Below are positions 9,901 to 18,900 of a stretch of DNA of 64,000 bases, piece by piece; the first letter of the stretch is position 1; every line of letters begins with the position of its first letter. The notes beneath the pieces are model-generated. The model saw only the letters and a program-made list of their open reading frames with translations. It did not search any database and was not told where the DNA came from. The stretch is taken from contig NC_053193.1 in the NCBI RefSeq assembly GCF_905163445.1, positions 1,612,001-1,676,000 of the forward strand. The letters are read 5' to 3'. Source of the stretch: Pararge aegeria. Taxonomy: Eukaryota > Arthropoda > Insecta > Lepidoptera > Nymphalidae. Made by a program: the position numbers and the translations under genes.

Positions 9901-12900
9901 TAAAACAAAAGCAAACAGCTCCTACTAATCACTTTATTATCCGTATATGTTGGAGTTAAGTCCTTACTTAGACTCCTTAGTCTAGTAATCTAAAGACTTA
10001 TAATGTGAACGCCAGCGCCACCAGGCGGATAAAAAGAAAAAAAAAGATGGCGGCCGGCGTGAAATTTGTCATGGGTTCTAAGTGGAATATTCTGTGCTGG
10101 GCAGCGAGTTCTGTGTGTCGAACTAACATACTCAAAATTGCGTCCCCAATAATAATTAACTAAGACGTGTAAAATATAATATGATCACTATATAATAAAG
10201 ACGATTTCTCAGCCTTTCCGTTAGTATAAGGCAATTCTAAGAGTCTTAACTTCGGTGATAAATCGCTAACTCAGGGAAAACTATACAGCTTGGAGCATCA
10301 CCAGCACAACGTTACCTGTTTATTGGATTATACTTTTTTTATTACTCTCTAGCGTTTTCGTTAGCCCTGGACTGCAATCACACCTGATAAGTGATGATGC
10401 AGTCTAAGATGGTAGCTGTCTAACCGGTTGTGACAGTTACAGTAAACCCACACCTACGGTTTCTACTTGGCATCATACCGGAACGGTAATTCGCTTGGCG
10501 GCACGTTTTTGTCGGTCTTGTGGTAGCTGGCAACAGCCAAAGCCACCAAAGGACAGATAATCTTCCGAAATCATAAATTACCCAATTTCGCCTAATTTAC
10601 CTACCAAATTTTGGTAAACTGCGTCAAGTCTTCAATTCGCCCATACCCCAATGCCTAAAGCCGAAAGTCTTTAACGAATGTGTCCTGCCTGTAATGAAAT
10701 ATGGAACGGAGACGTGGACACTGACAGGCGACCTGATCCACAAATTTAAAGTCGCACAACGCGCTATGGAGCGAGGTATGTTGGAAGAACCAAGGTCACA
10801 CATAGCTCAAAGGATAAGGAAGTTGAATGGCAGTAGGCGGGTCATGTCTGTCGTAGGAAAGATGGCCGTTGGGGCAGACGTGTTCTGGAGTCCGCGAATC
10901 GGTAAGCGCAGTGTGGGACGTCCTCCAGCGTGCTGGAGGACGTCCCACACTGCGAGATGACCTTAAAAAGGTGGCTGGAAGCGCCTGGATGAAAAAGGCT
11001 GAGGACCGTGTGTTGTGGCGCGCTCTTGGAAAGGCTTTTGTTCAGCAGTGGACGCTTGTGAGCCCAGCCGGGTATCGAACCAGGGACTTTCTTATGCGCT
11101 AGGGTTAAGAGCGATAAGAGTAACTTAAAAGCTCTTGTTGGCGTAGCCCTATAGACTATTTAATAGATTATTTATCATTTATCTATATAACTTACGTCTT
11201 TGTACTGTTTTCGGTTTGAAGGAGTCGTCAGTAGGAGAGCTGGTAGTATCGCCTGCATCGTTGTCTGCCTTCAATGCACCTGTTATCACAACACACAATT
11301 AATTAATTGTATTTAGGCCTAAGCGGTGTTAGCCCAGTTATTAGGACTTCGGGTTAAGATTCTAACTCGGCCCGAGTTCGAATCTTAGCACGCACCTCTA
11401 ATTTTTCTAACTTATGTGCGTTTCGAGTAATTAAAACATCACTTGCTTCAACGGTGAAGGAAAACAGCCTGAGAGCTCTCCATAATGTTCGCATTAAAAC
11501 CCTAAATCTGTTAGTATTCCACTGCTAAAATGACCTCCATAATTTTTCATAGTATGTCAAAGATGATGAGCTTAGACCCAGCACGCTGCTCCAATGCAGT
11601 TTGACGGTCTTAAGCGATTACTGTCTGTGTAAGTTATACTTACAGAGACCGACGGCTTAGTGTGCTCATCAAATCACTGGGGTGAATAGCATCAATTTTG
11701 TAACTGCGGGCAGGCACTGCGATTTTCTTGGCATTCCCTATATTGATAGGCTCAACCGGGGAATCGAACCCATAGCCTCGTATACCATAGTCAAATATAC
11801 CAGCCCAAAGATTAATCAGTTAATGATATTTTCACTTATTTGTACACCTACCTTAGAATATAATTATCATTATGAATATTATGGCCTTGTTAAGAAAACA
11901 AACTAGTCAATTGAGTTTTTCAACTACTAATTTAGTTATTTTTAATTTATTTTATATAATAAATATACTACGACAATAAATCGCCATCTAGCCCCAAAGT
12001 AAGCGTAGCTTGGGTTATGGGTACTAAGATAGCTGATAAATATTTTTTTTTATGAATAAAATACACATAAATACTAAGAATATACAGATCAACACCCAGA
12101 CACTTAAAAAAAATATTTAGTTCATCATGATATGTCGGGAGACTCATGCCAGCCGTGCTGATAGCAATGTACCTCTGGAAGCCTCCATCAGCAGCTGTAT
12201 CATGTCGGGCCTTTCTATTTTGTTCTTTTCTCGGTGTTCCATTGTACTGGACACAAGGTGGTTGAAGAAGTCCGTTGTTTCAGCGGGAAATATCTGGATG
12301 CCGATTTTCTGTTTAAAAAAAGCTTAGTAATAAATAAATAAATATATTACGACACACACATAGCCGTCTAGGCCTAAGTAAGCGTAGCTTGTGTTAGGGG
12401 CTCGATGACATTGGGGGAATTAAAATACCACTTGTTTCAACGGTGTAGGAAAATATCGTGACAAATCCGGATGAGAGTTCTCCATAATGTTCTAAAAGGC
12501 AGGGGAAGTCCAAATACTAAACAAAAAACTGACGTAGAACCGAAAAATTAAGTGCGTCCCGTGAATCGAACTCGTTCCCCCCGAAAGGAACGCCGAAACC
12601 CAAACTCCTTGGCTATCACCGCTTTTTTAGAGCTTTCCTTAGAGCTGTTTGCTTTTTATGAACTCCTGGTTACAGGTACACACAGGTAGTTATAAAATGT
12701 TATTTTAATGCTGTTGCCCGTTTGCTTTTATTACGGTTTTTGATAAATATCGTGGGAACCGTTTGTTTTTCAAGGATAAAAAGAAGCCTATATTACTCTC
12801 CGTTCTGTCAACTGACTCTATGCCAAAAATCAAGTTGATTGGCAACCAAGCAAAGTTAGGGTGTAAAGGAAGGAGAAATAAGCTTAATTATAATAATTCT

Positions 12901-15900
12901 TATTTTAAAGATACCTCCTGTTCTGTTATGGAATCCTCTCCCTGTTCAAAACAGGCGTGCGTCTTTACCCATTTTCAAACAGCTTCTTAAAAAACGCTTT
13001 TTACGACCGTACTATTTTATTATGTGTATTTATTTATCACTGACTTTTTTTTTCCTTTTTTCCTTTCTGGCTTCTTTATCTACATATAATATATACTTAT
13101 AATACATTGTATATATTATAAGTATATTCTACGTTTCTTTTCTTTCTTTCAATTATGTTTTTACTGCTTTGTATTTGGCGTACAATAAAGTGTACTTGAT
13201 TGATTTGATAAACAAGCATACAAACAAACACATAACGCATTAATAAGCATGTAGAGAGGATTCATAGAGTGCATCCCTAAAACACAACAAATAAACTTTT
13301 TCAAGAACATAAACCTTGTGACCTTACCTTTGACAAGTTAGGGAACACTGCAGTGAAGAAGAACAAAAATCGTTGCCAGGCGTTGAAATTGAACAGATTC
13401 TGGCCTGCCTTGTAGAACTTGTTTTCCTTGTCCTTCACCGAATCGACTTGCAACCCGAACGCCGCAGATGCGATGACGTCACTCGTGTAGCGACGAATCA
13501 GATCCTCAACGTCGATGTCTTCATCGATACGCCCTATGGAGAAGCTACTTATAGCACCATTATCAATTTAATAAGAGAAAAGATTTTTGTGTTTGTTTTT
13601 TTGTACCTAATATTCTCCGAAATTACTAAACCGATTTTAACAATTTCTTCACCAAAAGAAAGCTAAACTACCACGCAGTAACATAGGCTATAAATATTTT
13701 TCAAAAATATTGGCAATCCTTAAGAAAATTGCAATAATTTAACAAAAAACACAGTAACTAAAGGCCGTTTAAAGATTAAAAATTTTAAAATTTATTTCAA
13801 AGCTGATATTTTCAAAATTATCGCATACATTTTGCGAGTGCAACTGTAAAAATAGTACATGCAATTTGTAATACTAACAATTGAAGGGCCTAGCAGGTTC
13901 ACCTGATGGTAAATGGAAAATCTTTGCCTATAATCAGAACATTACTTCGCAGGGCATGCAAGGAACCCGCCCTACAAATTTCCACCCAGCTACCCGATGC
14001 CTCTTACTACCACACACACATGTGGCTACCTTAAGCCACATGTGTGTGTGGCTGACTGAAAGGATTTAAATTAAATTTGGTATAGTGGTAGCTGATATCT
14101 CGGGTCAACATATAGAATACTTTTTAACCTGATATACAATAAGTTTCCTCCGGGATATGGGATGATTTTTTTTATCAATTTTACTTCATATCTCCGTTAA
14201 ATTTGTACCGATTTTAATCATTCTTTTTTTATTCGACAGTGTGTACTACCAAGCATATATTGTCTAATTTTAATGTCGATCTGATGAATATTGTCGGAGA
14301 TCAAGGACCTAATTCTTTACAGATAACAGCAAGTCGGATAACGATCGAATGCAGGCGTACCTTCCTACTAATATTATAAATTCGAAAGTTTGTGACAATA
14401 GATATATCGATGGATGGATGTATGTATGTATGGATGGATATTTGTTGACAACGAATGAACTGATTAGGCTAAAATTTGACAGAGATACATATAATATAGT
14501 CTGGCATAGCTCATAGGCTTCTTTTTATCCCGGAAAAGCAAACAGCTTCTACAGATTAGCTATTTTTTCCGCATTTGTCTTTCAAAATCAGCGCAACGCA
14601 GTTTTAGATTGACGTGGTTTTGTAGATAGGCATAATTGACTTTTTTTTTTTAAGTCGACTTATTCGCGGACGAAGTCGCGCGGGTCCGCTAGTTTTACTA
14701 AAATACTAAAAAACCCAAATCAAACCTTAATAACGTAATGAAACGTGTCAGTGTGTTGACTTGTACACAAGTGTATGTTTAACCATCAACATAATTGCGT
14801 CGTAACGGACCGGGGCCTAAAGCACACACACACATAATATCCCGCTTGATAAACATTCACACTTGAAGTTTAATTGGATTTAAACACCATTAAAAGTTAC
14901 TATGCGCCGTTAAATTATGTTAGGCGAAGAGCTAGCTGTCGCATATCATTTATGTAAGATGCACGTCTTGTGCAACTAAACGTATAAATATTAAAAAAAA
15001 AATTGCTTTTCAAAGTCAGATATTTAACGTCGCGTGTTTTAATAGTATACGTAGAAGAAGCTATTTGTCACACAACTTGTCCAGGGAAGTACTAAGGCCG
15101 TGGGTACTGGTGTAATTACACAGGAACTTTTTTTTTTAAATTTTATAGACGAGTGCTTGACTGCAATCACACCTGATGGTAAGTGATGATGCAGTCTAAG
15201 GTTGAGCGCGCTTGCCTAGAAAATGCCTATTCACTCTTGAAGGTACTCATACTGTAGGTGCTGGGGAAAATGGAAGCTGGAAGGGCATTCCTGATCCTAA
15301 AAAGCACATATAAGATACCAACATCCCATGGTGCCGTTTACTAACAGCAGATCAATATACAGTTTCCACTAACCCTTCTCTGCCCGCGGTATAAGGTTAT
15401 GAGCAGTTAGCACATATACATAAAGCAACCCATGAAATAGCGTGAAAGAAAAAAACAACCACATATAAATTAGTACGTACATTGTATACCGTTCACTATA
15501 GTAGCTAGAAAAAGGGCTAGTTATCTTTACATTTTACTTAGCACCGACTTAAATTTTTTGTAAAAAATATTATATTAAATTCAAAAATATTTTATTCATG
15601 TAGACCTTATTACAGGCGCTTATGAAGCGTTCATACATTTAACAGGTTAAACTAATGTTATACTAATGTTAACTTCAAACTAAAGCTAGGAGGGTTCGAA
15701 ACGCGTCCTGGTCTACGAAGAGCCCACAACAAACTTAACCGGGTATTATTTTTGTTATCATATCTGTAGCTTGCTCTTATTCTATACGTAACCGAATCAT
15801 GGATAACCCTTTACAAGCAATTTCTGGCAATGTTTGATTAATTTCGCAATAGGTTCCTTTGCTGATAATAAACCGCGATTCCTGCTTTTATTTCTATACG

Positions 15901-18900
15901 AAATAACTTCTGTTGAATTTCAATGTTTTCAGTTAGCTTTAGTGATGCTAATTCTGTAGTATCTACTCGTTTGAATTAATAATTATAGGCGCTTTTCTCT
16001 AGAAATTCAACATTCATTTATTTTAAGTAGGCCTATATAAGCATTTTGGAAGTCTCTCGGTTTTTATTGACTCTACCATCTAGCGTGGACGCTTATATTC
16101 AAAATGGCTGAACCAATTGGGATGACGTTTTTTTATATGTGCGCTGAGATGAGCTTGAACTTTGAAACTTAAAATGTCGGTCAATCAACTGGAAAATGTT
16201 TCTGTGATGAACATGAACGTTTTTCGGTGTATTTTTTGTCTTATGTATACTATTCATAAAATAAATCATGAGCCATCTTAGTAGCTAGCTATAACACAAG
16301 CTACGCTTACTTTGGTGCTAGATGGCGATGTGTGTATTGTCGTAGTATATGTCTTTATTTATCAGTGTAAAAAAAAGTCTTTACAAGTAATAAATATATA
16401 ATTTACTTTTTTTCTATTCTTCTATAACTGTGACCCCTTGAGATGGTAGCGAGCTTAGCTGTATCGCATCCCCCTCGGTTTCTACGCGGCATCGTACCGT
16501 TGTCGTTATCGTGGTAACTAGCCACGGCAGAAGCCTCCCAGACTAGACCACACCAGTAGGGCCAGGGAGTTCGTCAAAACTTAATTTAAATAAATTAATA
16601 TTATTTAGACGGCCGATTGGCGCAGTGGGCAGCGACCCTGCTTTCTGAGCCAAGGCCGTGGGTTCGATTCCCACAACTGGACAATGTTTGTGTGATGAAC
16701 ATTAATGTTTTTCAATGTCTGGGTGTTTATCTATATATAATAAGTATTTCATCATCATCATCATCATCATCACATCAACCGATAGACGTCCACTGCTGGA
16801 AGACCTATGGTCTTTTGTAGGGAGTTCCAAGTTCCATGATTCTGAGCCGCTTGGATCCAACGGCTACCTGCGACGCGCTTAATGTCGTCTGTCCACCTCG
16901 TTGGGGGTCGACCAACGCTGCGCTTACCAGTACGGGGCTGCCATTCCAGCACCTTGGGACCCCAACGTCCATCCTTTCTCCGAACTATGTGCCCGGCCCA
17001 TTGCCACTTAAGCTTCGCGACTCGTTGAGCTATGTCGGTAACTTTGGTTCTTCTACGAATCTCCACATTTCTGATTCGATCGCGTAGAGATACTCCGAGC
17101 ATAGCTCTCTCCATCGCCCGCTGAGTGACTCTAAGCCTTCTTATGAGGCCCATAGTTAACGACCATGTTTCAGAGCCATAGGTCATCACTGGCAACACGC
17201 ACTGTTCGAAGACTTTCGTCTTCAGGCACTGAGGGATTTCTGACGAAAAGATGGCACGGAGTTTCCCGAACGCTGCCCATCCGAGTTGGATTCGGCGGTT
17301 CACCTCCTTCTCGAAATTGGACCTACCTAACTGGATCGTGTGTCCTAGGTATACGTATTCGTCAACAATTTCGAGTGCAGTGTTCTCAACGATTACTGGT
17401 TGAAGCGGAACATGAGCATTAGACATAATCTTCGTCTTGCTCATGTTCATTCGTAGGCCAACCTGTTGAGAAGCTCTGCTGAGGCCATCGAGCATCGTAT
17501 TTAGGTCTCCCAGAGTCTCTGCCATTATGACTACATCGTCGGCAAACCGAAGTTGAGTGATGTACTCGCCGTTAATGTTGATGCCAAGTCCGTTCCATTC
17601 CAGAAGCTTAAAGACGTCCTCCAACGCCCTCAAGTAATAATAAATAAGTATTTATGTATATTATTCATATAATTATTCATCAGTCATCTTAGTACCCAAT
17701 CCCATAACACAAGCTATGCTTACTTTGGGGCTGGATGGCGATGTGTGTATTGTCGTAGTATATTTATTTATTATTTATTTATGTAACAATGTCGTATAGG
17801 ATACAACTCTAAAATTGCTCTCATTTAACAGTGATTACTGGTTTTGATTGGCCAATGATGTCACTAACGTCCGTTGGTTTGACCTTGCGTGCGATATCAA
17901 TTGGGCAGACCGCTATTATTGTTTTTATTATATTTAATGAGCATGAGACACAGACAGACATTCGGTAAAGAGATTTAGAGTCATCATCATCAACACATTA
18001 CCAACCCACTCCGGGGCAAAGGTCTTTTCTCAGAATAGGGTCTTCTCTATTATTTGGTGGGTAGCTTCGGCCGTGGCTAGTTAACGCTTTACAGACCAAG
18101 ACGTGCCTCTAAGCGATTTGGCGTTCTAGTAAGATGTCGAGTAGAAACCACTTAGTAAACGTAATTTGGGTATGTGTTTAGAAGAACTGCAATAAATACT
18201 ACTTAAAAGGTTAGCCCTCTACCATCTTGGACTGCATGACCAGGTGAGGTTGTCGAGGGCTAACTTTTAGTAGTAGTAGATGTTTTCGTTCACCGTCCAT
18301 AACTCCGAGAAGTTAGAAGTGCGTACCGGAGATCGAACTTGGTCCCTCTAAAGAGAGGCCGGAGCCTTAACCTCTAGGCTATCACTGCATTTAGCGTACC
18401 AGCCCAGAAAAGGGAGTGTCGCTGACCATCCCCGTTCCTCAGAGAGCAATTTGAGCAATTCACAACGGTTGTCTATCATCATCCGCAACCTATTAACGTC
18501 CGTCTGCTGATCACAGGCGTCCTCGCATTTTCAGAGCTACGACCCACTACGCTGTTCCAATGCGGGTTGGTGGGCTATAACGATAACTTAGTGATACTAA
18601 CTGGGACCGACAGCTTAACGTGTTTTCTGATGCAAGGGGTTGTCACCGCTAATTTTCTAACCCCGGTTAGTAATGTAAATTACGTTAACAGCATCACAAT
18701 ACCTAACTATTTTTAGAATAGTCTAGCTATTTTTAAAAGCCTAGCTATTTTTAAATATAATTTTTTGAATATTAAACGTTAGCTTCTAGAAAAATCCTAT
18801 TATAGTATTAAGGACTACGTCAACGATAAAAATGCTTTGATGTAAATTATTGCTCATACCAGTTGCTTCTTTGATAGTTTTAAATGACAACTCGAGATGG

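Noticed and set aside
12127..12327. Plus-strand 66-codon frame
   Set aside because: Antisense shadow of P450 exon 5.
16836..17422. Plus-strand frames over 16836-17422 as genes
   Set aside because: They are antisense shadows of the RTE reverse-transcriptase frame on the minus strand.
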